In this document: positions 8,182 to 15,412 of the stretch, piece after piece
Position numbering within the stretch: the stretch's first letter is position 1
Layout of the letters: the number at the start of each line of letters is the position of its first letter
DNA from: Fidelibacterota bacterium
Lineage (GTDB): Bacteria; Fidelibacterota; UBA8477; JABMPR01
Assembly (NCBI GenBank): GCA_016844955.1
Contig: JAERTH010000098.1
Span: forward strand, 1-59,551
DNA length: 59,551 nt
Reading direction: 5' to 3'
Program-made: the position numbers and the translations under genes
Notes under the pieces: model-generated
What the model was told of the DNA's origin: nothing
Databases searched by the model: none
What the model saw: only the letters and a program-made list of their open reading frames with translations

Positions 8182-9501
8182 TTATTTGATATATTCAGTC
8201 TTTTCATCAAAGGCAATCCCCAGTGTCTTCAACTCTTCCAGAACCGGTTCATAGATGATGGGCTCTACTGGAATTTGAACACCCTTCAGGTCAATTTTAT
8301 CCTCAAGGATCAATCTCACCGCAATGGCCAGGGGCAGTGAAACCGTTCTTGCCATTGAGCTATCTCCATGAGGGATGCCGTAATCAAACAGAGTCGATGA
8401 AATCTTCTCAGTAGCCTCTGGAAAGGTCGCTGTAAATTGATGTTGCAATACAACCATATCCCGCTCACCAGCGGTATAGGCCATCTTCTCGTTCATCAGA
8501 TCAGCCAGAGCATCGATGACGGTTGTCTCTGAAAGATCGATAAGCGTCTCATCAAAAAGGCCCAACCAATCCAGAGCAAGCATCACAGATGCATCCTGCT
8601 CCAGATCCAATTTATTAGCAACAGCTGTTTTCAGGGCTTCACGGTCACAACCACTTGATAGAGCCAAAATGTCTGCATAGCTATGTTTACCAGCAGGTAC
8701 AGCCAATTCTTCTGTGAGTCCCAGCGCTTTAATGGCCAGGATCAGATTATGCCAACCTGCATAACGAAGTGTCCCCCGCATGAGCAGGTCGATACCTTCC
8801 AATCCATACACTTCTTCATAGGAAGTCGAATCGCGGTTTGGATATGCCTCGAACTCTCTACCATCAATAGTCATTGGAGTGGTTGAGTGAAATAGCTTTT
8901 CAGCCGGGATGTTCTTGATCGCCCCCTGATCAATATACTGGGCAGAGTTATTGCCGGCCAGTAGCACACCTTTGGGACTCCATGAAAATTTATATCCAAA
9001 AGGGTTATCGTTTGCATCCGGGGCCGGTAAGCCACCACAGACCGAGACAAATTCAGTGATCTTGCCACCCCTGCTTTGGACATCCCTGATGATTTTCATG
9101 GCAGACATATGATCGATACCTGGATCCAGGCCAATTTCGCACAGAAACAATAGACCCTTCTCGCGTGCCGGTTCGTCAAAAGTTTGCATCTCCTCAGAAA
9201 CATAGGAAGCATTCACCATGTGCTTCTCAGCAGCAAGACAATGTCTGGCAATAATTCCGTGCAGTGTATAGGGTAAAAGTGAGACCACCAGATCTGACTC
9301 AGAGACAAGCCTCGTAAGTAGCTCAGAATTGTTCACATCCAGAACAGCCGCTTTTCCCCTAGGGTTGCCATTGATAGCCTGTCTGGCATTTTCTTCAAGG
9401 ATATCAGCGACAGTAAGGTTGAAGTCTGTGGTTTTAAATAGGTAGTCAATTATTGGCTGGGAAACGAGACCTGCTCCCAGGATCAAAACGTGTTTTGCCA
9501 T
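8182..9501 (-). CDS. Saccharopine dehydrogenase, glutamate-forming (LYS9/AASS C-terminal type)
   Basis: 439 residues with an N-terminal Rossmann segment VLILGAGLVSQP followed by DVNN, VVSLLPYTLHG, and the family block CEIGLDPGIDHMSAM and VSVCGGLPAPDAND-PFGYKFSWSP (residues about 125-185). This is the saccharopine reductase fold, which splits saccharopine to glutamate and aminoadipate semialdehyde using NAD(P)+. It stands alone here, whereas animals and plants fuse it to the reductase domain. Only eight bases separate it from the upstream reductase gene. Start ATG 9501 has a weak ribosome site, consistent with coupling. Confidence 0.92.
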   Translation of the reverse strand: MAKHVLILGAGLVSQPIIDYLFKTTDFNLTVADILEENARQAINGNPRGKAAVLDVNNSELLTRLVSESDLVVSLLPYTLHGIIARHCLAAEKHMVNASYVSEEMQTFDEPAREKGLLFLCEIGLDPGIDHMSAMKIIRDVQSRGGKITEFVSVCGGLPAPDANDNPFGYKFSWSPKGVLLAGNNSAQYIDQGAIKNIPAEKLFHSTTPMTIDGREFEAYPNRDSTSYEEVYGLEGIDLLMRGTLRYAGWHNLILAIKALGLTEELAVPAGKHSYADILALSSGCDREALKTAVANKLDLEQDASVMLALDWLGLFDETLIDLSETTVIDALADLMNEKMAYTAGERDMVVLQHQFTATFPEATEKISSTLFDYGIPHGDSSMARTVSLPLAIAVRLILEDKIDLKGVQIPVEPIIYEPVLEELKTLGIAFDEKTEYIK

Positions 9502-9509
9502 AGGATTGA

Positions 9510-10814
9510 TTAAACTTTCAGATATTTGTTTAGATATTCATAATTTGGGGTGAGCTGGCCTCCATGGGCGATCACAGCACGTTTCACCTCAGCCGGTAGA
9601 TCAAGCTGCTCGAATGATTTTGAGTAGTCACAATCACCCATAGCCACAACAAAAGGCAGCAGGGCTTCGCCAAACGCTTCTGAAGCCTCTCTGGGTAATT
9701 CAGTAGGTAAATTATCAACGGCCATTACCACTGGCCCCTCTCCCTCAAATCCCATCTTGCGTTCACCCGTGTTTACATCATATACATACGAGGGATCCGG
9801 GCTCAAGGTTGAATCAGTATTGAATTGAATAGCTCCATCTATATCGCAGGTAATATCCCCAACTACAATCAATGAAGGATTAGCAGCATAGTGCGCCTTA
9901 ATCTCATCCAGGGTAATCAGGCGCGGGTAAGGAGTGTCCCAGTAAATGCAGTTGACCAAAATATTCAATTTGTCCAGATAGATGTTAAATTTAGCTTTGT
10001 ATTTTTCAGGATGATCGAAGTAATCCTGCAGCTCAAACGATTGGGCAGGATCTTTCACCTCAAACATATCTTCTTCTTTAAAAACGACCTTGATGATTTG
10101 TCCATGATAGCCATCCAAATCAGCTGATAGCAATTCAGTGGCACTCATTTCAATGAGGGGCAAATTGTCAACAATCTCCTGAGCGCCTCCTGAAACGTTG
10201 CCGTATCCCGTCACTCCAATAACCAGTGCTGGTTTATCCGCCATCCAGCGCTTGACCTCAGTCCCGATAATTTGAATCGATGAGGTAATCTCCTCGAGGT
10301 TCTGATAGTCCTGGGCTTGTTTGATCATCAAGAAGGGATTCTCTACCCCCTGAGCTTGCAAGCGTTGTCCGTACGACCAGAGTGTATTCACCATTCCAGC
10401 CAGACCTGCATGTCTCCCGAAGAAAACCAGTCGACGATCATTGTCATCCCTGATCAATTCATAATCAAGCAGGGTGGCACCTACATCAAGAATGTGCTGC
10501 AGCATTGGCATGTTGTAGTCCTGGCCCTTGATGGTATGTGAAAAATATAGATAGGCCTGATCCTTGATAATATCCTTAACCGCAATCTCCTTAACGGCCA
10601 TCACAAGGTTTGCGTCACCCAAGTCTGAAGCCATTTCAATGCCCAGTGAGCTAAACTCATCATCCTTAAAGCGACGCTGCTTTGAGGGTTGTACCTTGAT
10701 TGAGAATTGTGGATTTTGAACAAGTACTTTTTGGATTTGCGAGGGTGTCAAAGGTATTCGTCCCTCACCTGGTTTGTGTTCGGAGATGATTCCAATTTTA
10801 GCGGCCATCAGCAT
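9510..10814 (-). CDS. Lysine-2-oxoglutarate reductase (saccharopine-forming; AASS N-terminal type)
   Basis: 434 residues of the AlaDH/PNT-N type: KIGIISEHKPGEGRIPLTPSQI at the N-terminus (Arg/Lys substrate motif), FGRHAGLAGMVNTLWSYGQRL (about 120-140), VIGVTGYGNVSGGAQEI (nucleotide fold), and NCIYWDTPYPRLIT. This matches the lysine-ketoglutarate reductase half of the bifunctional eukaryotic AASS, condensing lysine and 2-oxoglutarate to saccharopine. It is the first gene of the operon, with a promoter-like sequence 43 bases upstream. The second residue region MLMAAKIG offers two start codons. The outer ATG (10814) has AGGA upstream. Direction of flux (degradation) is inferred from the ALDH7 partner. 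Confidence 0.9.
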   Translation of the reverse strand: MLMAAKIGIISEHKPGEGRIPLTPSQIQKVLVQNPQFSIKVQPSKQRRFKDDEFSSLGIEMASDLGDANLVMAVKEIAVKDIIKDQAYLYFSHTIKGQDYNMPMLQHILDVGATLLDYELIRDDNDRRLVFFGRHAGLAGMVNTLWSYGQRLQAQGVENPFLMIKQAQDYQNLEEITSSIQIIGTEVKRWMADKPALVIGVTGYGNVSGGAQEIVDNLPLIEMSATELLSADLDGYHGQIIKVVFKEEDMFEVKDPAQSFELQDYFDHPEKYKAKFNIYLDKLNILVNCIYWDTPYPRLITLDEIKAHYAANPSLIVVGDITCDIDGAIQFNTDSTLSPDPSYVYDVNTGERKMGFEGEGPVVMAVDNLPTELPREASEAFGEALLPFVVAMGDCDYSKSFEQLDLPAEVKRAVIAHGGQLTPNYEYLNKYLKV

Positions 10815-10856
10815 GAATTTCCTATCTTTTTAAGTGCAAACTTATTTGAGCTGTGC

Positions 10857-10884
10857 AATATAATTTTGGGTTCAGGTTTCTCAA
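10857..10884 (-). promoter_or_regulatory. Candidate sigma-70 promoter of the saccharopine operon
   Basis: On the minus strand TTGAGA (10884-10879), a 16-base spacer and TATATT (10862-10857) lie 43 bases before the reductase start codon. Both hexamers are close to consensus. The remainder of the 10815-11043 spacer shows nothing else clear. Confidence 0.4.
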
Positions 10885-11043
10885 GTGATAAGCTTGAATA
10901 CGCGGCCTTTTCGCAGGAATATTTTTGCTTGAGTTTGGCCTAAAATGGGACTGACATAGCAATTAAAACTACAAGCAAAGCGGGGTCATCAAATTTTTAG
11001 AGTTACCGGATATAAAAACCTATCCAACAGCGCAATTTCTCAG

Positions 11044-12054
11044 CTAATCTGCAAACTCAATCCAGCCGATTAAACTTTCACTCTGAGAGGACGTTTGGGT
11101 AAAGTTAAATTCCTTGCCGGTCTCCAACTGGGTGACGATCACATCAAATTGGGCAGATCCTTCTGGAACTGGACGAATGCTTGCCAGGAATCCCCCATCA
11201 CCAGATAGTTTGGCCTGTCTTGAAACACCTCTATAAATCTCTATGGAAGTGCGATTGGCTGGGTCATACAGAGCATAAACTCTGGTTCTGGTTTCAGCGT
11301 TCCAATTGTAGGAGTACATGATCAGACCATCAGCTGTCCATTGATCCAGAAATACATTCTGATCTACAAAATGAGCTTCCGTGGTATAGGTTTCCAAATT
11401 GAGAATAATGGAAACTGCCTGCCCTTCTTGATCCAGAGTTCCATCGACAATTGGAATCTTCCGAAAGAGCAGTCTTTTTTCAGCAGGATCAATCACCGGC
11501 CAGATATGTTTGGTCATTCCCTCATTCTGGCTGAGGCGGACAAACTCCCCCCCGTGCAAACGATAAATATCAGTCGCTTTTTTTATCTCAATATTCTGTT
11601 GGCTGGGCATGGCCAGATACAAGCTGCTATCGGAAGTGGTGATGGGCCAGGCACCACCTCGAACAACGGTCAAAATTGAATCCCTGGCAATCCAGTGACC
11701 TGATTCTCTGATGATGGGCCCCATGAGATGAATAGCCCTCTGATTATTTCCACCATCAACCACAAAACTGATAGAATTCCCTGATGCTCCAACCTGTGGG
11801 GTCAGAATTATCTGGTTTTCAGTTTCGCAGCGAAAAACAACCTGACTCTGCGCCCCTTGCTGAAAATAGATGGCATCCAATCCATCATCATCAGCGATGT
11901 ATGCAATCGTAGCGGTTTGGACAATCTCCTCCAGCTGCGGAGTGGATGGGGGCGTGGCCCATAAACCAATTCCAAATAGAAATATTGAAACGAAGCTCAA
12001 TTTTGAGGAGTTACTGGAAAGGATCAAATGAATATTAAAAACAGGGTGAACCAT
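11044..12054 (-). CDS. Exported beta-propeller-like protein of unknown function
   Basis: 336 residues from the ATG at 12054, chosen because GGAG lies six bases before it. An ATG 18 codons further upstream lacks one. The N-terminus carries a hydrophobic signal (LSFVSIFLFGIGLWA). The rest consists of repeated short beta stretches such as IAYIADDDGLDAIYF, WPVIDPAEKRLLFRK, WTADGLIMYSYNW and AKLSGDGGFLASIRP, the pattern of TolB/WD40-type blades. I do not recognise a specific family. Likely a periplasmic or surface protein. It is separated from trmH by an inverted repeat, so it probably has its own regulation. Confidence 0.65.
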   Translation of the reverse strand: MVHPVFNIHLILSSNSSKLSFVSIFLFGIGLWATPPSTPQLEEIVQTATIAYIADDDGLDAIYFQQGAQSQVVFRCETENQIILTPQVGASGNSISFVVDGGNNQRAIHLMGPIIRESGHWIARDSILTVVRGGAWPITTSDSSLYLAMPSQQNIEIKKATDIYRLHGGEFVRLSQNEGMTKHIWPVIDPAEKRLLFRKIPIVDGTLDQEGQAVSIILNLETYTTEAHFVDQNVFLDQWTADGLIMYSYNWNAETRTRVYALYDPANRTSIEIYRGVSRQAKLSGDGGFLASIRPVPEGSAQFDVIVTQLETGKEFNFTQTSSQSESLIGWIEFAD

Positions 12055-12099
12055 GGGAGGCTCCTTTTGTCTCTTTGGATTGGATAGGCCTTGACCAAC

Positions 12100-12145
12100 A
12101 TAAATCACGTGAGAGCATGTCCTACTACTCTTTGGCGTGATTTAT
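12100..12145. repeat. Inverted repeat upstream of the propeller-like gene
   Basis: Ten-base arms ATAAATCACG (12100-12109) and CGTGATTTAT (12136-12145) separated by 26 bases, in the spacer between trmH and the propeller-like gene. Could be a pair of operator half-sites for the downstream gene or a weak hairpin ending the trmH transcript. No T run is present. Confidence 0.5.
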
Positions 12146-12172
12146 CCTCCCTGGCACTTCAATGCAGATTAA

Positions 12173-12811
12173 TTAGCGCTTGTTATAATTTATGCTCATC
12201 CATTCTTCGGTCATCCTGGCAAGCCTCTCTGCACTAAGATCTGGATTGGGATAATGACCAGTGGCAATGCGTTGACGACAGGCTTCAAAGAGGATAACTG
12301 CTGTAGCAACCGAAACGTTTAAACTTTCAACCATTCCGAACATGGGAATGGTGATATTCTGATCGGCCAACTCAGTCATTTCCGATGAGACACCACGATG
12401 TTCATTTCCCAGTAGAACGGCAGATGGCTTGGTCCAATCCACATCATAAATGGAAACAGAATCAGCAGCCAGGTGCGTGGTAAAAATGTTAAACCCTCTG
12501 GACTTTAAATCTGTGTTGAGCTTTTTAGGATCAGTATAGCGATTCTGTTTTACCCACTTGCCACCAGATGCAGCTACCTTTCTATGCAGTTTGGGGAATT
12601 GCTCCTGAGTATATAGCAATTGGATTTCTTCCAGCCCCACAGCATCAGCTGAACGGAATATGGCACCTACGTTGTGGTGATCATGAATATTCTCAATGAT
12701 GAGTGTAAGGTCGAGTTGTCGATGTTTAACAACACGCTGAATCGTATTTAAACGTTTCTCAGAAACCAACTCGTCAAGTTGCTTCTCTGAAAAATTTTTA
12801 CCCCGGGTCAT
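12173..12811 (-). CDS. trmH: SpoU/TrmH-family tRNA/rRNA ribose methyltransferase
   Basis: 212 residues of the SPOUT class. The three motifs are clear: NIHDHHNVGAIFRSADAVGL (motif 1, about 40-60), LLGNEHRGVS (motif 2, about 130) and IPMFGMVESLNVSVATAVIL (motif 3, about 155-175) forming the knotted SAM site. The family methylates 2'-O-guanosine. The close fit and size to TrmH suggest Gm18 of tRNA, but other targets are possible. Its ATG follows directly after the stop of the YbjQ gene. Confidence 0.85.
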   Translation of the reverse strand: MTRGKNFSEKQLDELVSEKRLNTIQRVVKHRQLDLTLIIENIHDHHNVGAIFRSADAVGLEEIQLLYTQEQFPKLHRKVAASGGKWVKQNRYTDPKKLNTDLKSRGFNIFTTHLAADSVSIYDVDWTKPSAVLLGNEHRGVSSEMTELADQNITIPMFGMVESLNVSVATAVILFEACRQRIATGHYPNPDLSAERLARMTEEWMSINYNKR

Positions 12812-13129
12812 TTATTTAAATTTTACAGCCGTTCCGTAGGCCATTACCTCGGCAGTGCCCTGCATAACCATCGCTGTTGAAAAGCGAACGGAGACAACGG
12901 CATCAGCTCCCATGTCAATTGCTTTCTGCTGCATACGCTCAACGGCCTGGTTACGTGCATGAGCCATCATTTCGGTATATTCGGGCAATTCTCCACCCAC
13001 CAGCGTTCTCAGGCCAGCAACAATATCGCGACCAACATTTCTAGCCCGTATTGTACTTCCTGTGGCAACACCCAGGTGTTCTTTTATCTCTTTTCCTGCT
13101 ACAGCCTCAGTAGAATACCAGTTTACCAT
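12812..13129 (-). CDS. YbjQ/UPF0145 family protein
   Basis: 105 residues of the YbjQ (DUF74) family: AVAGKEIKEHLGVATGSTIRARN, GRDIVAGLRTLVGGELPEYTEMM and AIDMGADAVVSVRF are the family blocks. It forms small pentameric beta-rich assemblies in known structures, sometimes called putative heavy-metal binding, but biological role is unknown. AGGAG lies before ATG 13129. It overlaps the small membrane-protein gene by seven bases and is followed without gap by trmH. Confidence 0.88.
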   Translation of the reverse strand: MVNWYSTEAVAGKEIKEHLGVATGSTIRARNVGRDIVAGLRTLVGGELPEYTEMMAHARNQAVERMQQKAIDMGADAVVSVRFSTAMVMQGTAEVMAYGTAVKFK

Positions 13130-13362
13130 TTCTCTCTCCTAAATGTTTCTTTGCTTCTCATTTGAATGCGCTGCGCAATCACATAAATCAATCCTAAGAC
13201 ACTGATGATTATGAATCCACCAGACATCAATCGTTCCAAAACACTAAGGGTTTCCCCCTGCCAGATGGCCCAGAATATCCGATGTACACCGATACTCCCC
13301 AGGATGATAACGAGGGCGACAATTATGCGATATATTAGTTTTGACTCAGGCGGATGGCTCAT
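13123..13362 (-). CDS. Small two-helix membrane protein
   Basis: 79 residues with two hydrophobic segments (about 9-29 and 45-64) and a basic tail RIQMRSKETFRREKW. No family recognised. Overlaps both neighbours (17 bases with the DUF971 gene, 7 with ybjQ), which supports that it is translated. It probably sits in the inner membrane. Confidence 0.6.
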   Translation of the reverse strand: MSHPPESKLIYRIIVALVIILGSIGVHRIFWAIWQGETLSVLERLMSGGFIIISVLGLIYVIAQRIQMRSKETFRREKW

Positions 13363-13672
13363 CTGTTACTTCAGGCTCCTCACCCAGTTTCCTGAGCAGT
13401 TCAAGGGTATAAATGCCAGAATCATGTCGATCTGCCCAGCTAAACTGAATAGCATAATGCCCTACCCAGTGGAAAAAGTTCAATTCGTAAGTTTTCTCCG
13501 TTTTCAGTGTGGGCATTCCGAATGTTTTATTCCCGAACAAATCACTCTCACCTGAGCAGTTTGCGCAGGGACAGGCATCTCTTAGTTTATGAAAATCGAT
13601 AAGTGTTTCCACGCCATCATCCCATCGGATAGCTACACCTACCGGCAAATGAATTATTTCTAATACTTTCAT
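13346..13672 (-). CDS. DUF971 protein (GBBH-like N-terminal domain)
   Basis: 108 residues matching the DUF971/gamma-butyrobetaine-hydroxylase N-terminal-like family: HKLRDACPCANCSGE with its CxC pair and the later HWVGHYAIQFSWADRHDSGIYTLELLRKL. In bacteria this is a free-standing small domain proposed to bind metal or assist Fe-S proteins. Function is not established. It is the first gene of a four-gene unit (DUF971, small membrane protein, YbjQ, TrmH). Confidence 0.85.
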   Translation of the reverse strand: MKVLEIIHLPVGVAIRWDDGVETLIDFHKLRDACPCANCSGESDLFGNKTFGMPTLKTEKTYELNFFHWVGHYAIQFSWADRHDSGIYTLELLRKLGEEPEVTDEPSA

Positions 13673-13752
13673 GTATAGTTCGTCCTTTCAGCCAAATATA
13701 AACGATATGCTGGACTCAGAAACAGATATCACAGGAGATTTCCTCAGAATAC

Positions 13753-13780
13753 AAAAAAGCCCCGGTATAAACCGAGGCTT
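13753..13780 (-). terminator. Intrinsic terminator after the UMF1 transporter gene
   Basis: Stem AAGCC-C-CGGT/ACCG-A-GGCTT with loop ATAA, followed on the minus strand by six T. It lies 24 bases after the transporter stop and has the same C/A internal mismatch as the terminator at 385-418. A T run on the other side lets it work in both directions. Confidence 0.85.
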
Positions 13781-13803
13781 AGGTGATTTTTTGGTGGAGA
13801 GGA

Positions 13804-15144
13804 TTAGTTACTGTGTTCCTCAATATATTTTGCTTCTCGCTTACCTTCCTCCTCATCCACAAACTTGAACAGGATAGCTCCAATGACAAATAGGATAACA
13901 ACCGAACCGATACCCCAACGTGATGCGACTTGGCCTATGGCCTCCATTTGTTCGGGTGTGTTGGCCAGGGGTCCGAGTGTACCCTTGATGGTCAGGCCAA
14001 CCATACCGATGAGGAGTGGTCCCAGAATAGCTGCGAATTTGCCAAGCATATTGTAAAAACCATAAAATTCACCTTCCTGTCCTTTTGGGATCAAGCGTGA
14101 ATAGTATGAACGGCTCAGTGCCTGGATACCACCCTGAACCAGTCCAATGGCAATTGCTAGCATATAAAACTCAATGGGTTTGGTCATCAAAACACCCCAG
14201 AAGGTGATAATAATGTAGGCGAAAATGGCCAGATAAATGGATTTCCGAACACCCCACTTCTCCCCTAATCTACCAAAGACAATGGCTGCCGGGAACCCGA
14301 CAAACTGGGTAATCAGCAATGCAATAATTAGATCATTGGATTCAAATCCGATGGACATTCCATAGTCAACAGCCATACGAATTATCGTGTCAACACCATC
14401 GATATAGAACCAATATGCTAGTAGGAATATGGAAACGGTTTGTAGATGGCGGATCTTTTTGAAAGTATCCAGGTATTGCTGAAAACCAGCTTTGATGGTT
14501 GCCATGACTCCCAGGCTATTTTCAACTTTTTTCTCCTCTACCCAGAAAATCGTGAATAGCGTAAACAGACCCCACCAGACAGCTACGGACAGAAATGATA
14601 TTCGCACGGCTTGACCAGCCCCGGAAAGGCCAAAAGTTTCTGGCATGAGGGTCATGGCTACATTCAAGGCAAAGAGAACACCGCCACCCAGATAACCCAT
14701 TCCAAAGCCCAAACCTGATACCCGATCAATATTTTTTTCATCTGTGACACTTGGCAGGAGGGCATCATAAAAAATATTAGCGCCAGAAAAACCAATGATT
14801 CCCATTACATAGACAAAAATAGCCATAGCCCAGTCACCCTGTTGGACCAGGAAGAGTCCTGCAGTCATCAGCGCTCCCAGATAAGCAAAAAATATGAGAA
14901 ATTTCTTTTTGGCCGAGCCCTTGTCAGCAATGGCACCCAGAATTGGCGCCATCAAGGCAACAATGAGGCTGGCGATGGAATTGGCGACTCCCAACTGGGC
15001 AGTACTTACATTAACATCGGCCCCTGCACTCCAGTAATCTTTGAAAAAGATGGGGAAAAATCCTGCCATCACTGTGGTTGCAAAGGCAGAGTTGGCCCAA
15101 TCGTACATGGCCCAGCCCCAGATTCCTTTTTTTGCCTTTTCCAT
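13804..15144 (-). CDS. UMF1/Atg22-type major facilitator transporter
   Basis: 446 residues with twelve predicted membrane segments. The opening GIWGWAMYDWANSAFATTVM and GFFPIFFKDYW are the signature of the UMF1 (Atg22-like) branch of the major facilitator superfamily, which in yeast exports amino acids from the vacuole. Bacterial substrates are unknown, though amino acids are a fair guess. It is a single-gene unit bounded by its own terminator. Confidence 0.88.
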   Translation of the reverse strand: MEKAKKGIWGWAMYDWANSAFATTVMAGFFPIFFKDYWSAGADVNVSTAQLGVANSIASLIVALMAPILGAIADKGSAKKKFLIFFAYLGALMTAGLFLVQQGDWAMAIFVYVMGIIGFSGANIFYDALLPSVTDEKNIDRVSGLGFGMGYLGGGVLFALNVAMTLMPETFGLSGAGQAVRISFLSVAVWWGLFTLFTIFWVEEKKVENSLGVMATIKAGFQQYLDTFKKIRHLQTVSIFLLAYWFYIDGVDTIIRMAVDYGMSIGFESNDLIIALLITQFVGFPAAIVFGRLGEKWGVRKSIYLAIFAYIIITFWGVLMTKPIEFYMLAIAIGLVQGGIQALSRSYYSRLIPKGQEGEFYGFYNMLGKFAAILGPLLIGMVGLTIKGTLGPLANTPEQMEAIGQVASRWGIGSVVILFVIGAILFKFVDEEEGKREAKYIEEHSN

Positions 15145-15276
15145 GAATATTCCTCCAGTTATAGTTCTATCTGAACATGGTATTACTTGTAATTATTCAA
15201 GTGAATTTGTAAAGACTTCGTGGTCAATATAGGCCAATCAGTGGGTATGCGAAGTGAATAATTTTAATTGAGAGAT

Positions 15277-15331
15277 CCCTGGTCGGAGACCGGGCAAATT
15301 TTCATTTTCCAGGCGACGAATCGAATCGTCG
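15277..15331. repeat. Two short hairpins between UMF1 and SSS transporter genes
   Basis: CCC-t-GGTC/GACC-GGG at 15277-15294 and CGACGA/TCGTCG with a six-base loop at 15314-15331, in the 268-base spacer downstream of the SSS symporter gene. With the perfect hairpin at 15371-15403 they make three consecutive structures. Purpose unclear. Remaining spacer sequence up to 15144 shows nothing definite. Confidence 0.5.
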
Positions 15332-15370
15332 ACTGGATTGAAACAGATTTTTATGATATTACTGTGAGAA

Positions 15371-15403
15371 AACCTTGCGAAGGTTTAGAACCTTCGCAAG
15401 GTT
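15371..15403 (-). terminator. Long perfect hairpin after the SSS symporter gene
   Basis: A 15-base perfect inverted repeat AACCTTGCGAAGGTT/AACCTTCGCAAGGTT with a three-base loop, 10 bases beyond the symporter stop. On the minus strand it is followed by TTCTC rather than a clean T run. Position suggests termination of the whole peptidoglycan-turnover transcript. The arms are themselves partly palindromic. Confidence 0.7.
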
Positions 15404-15412
15404 ATTGGTTAA

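Noticed and set aside
10857..11043. Lysine riboswitch upstream of the saccharopine operon
   Set aside because: The spacer is only about 230 bases and lacks the conserved L-box helices that I could recognise.
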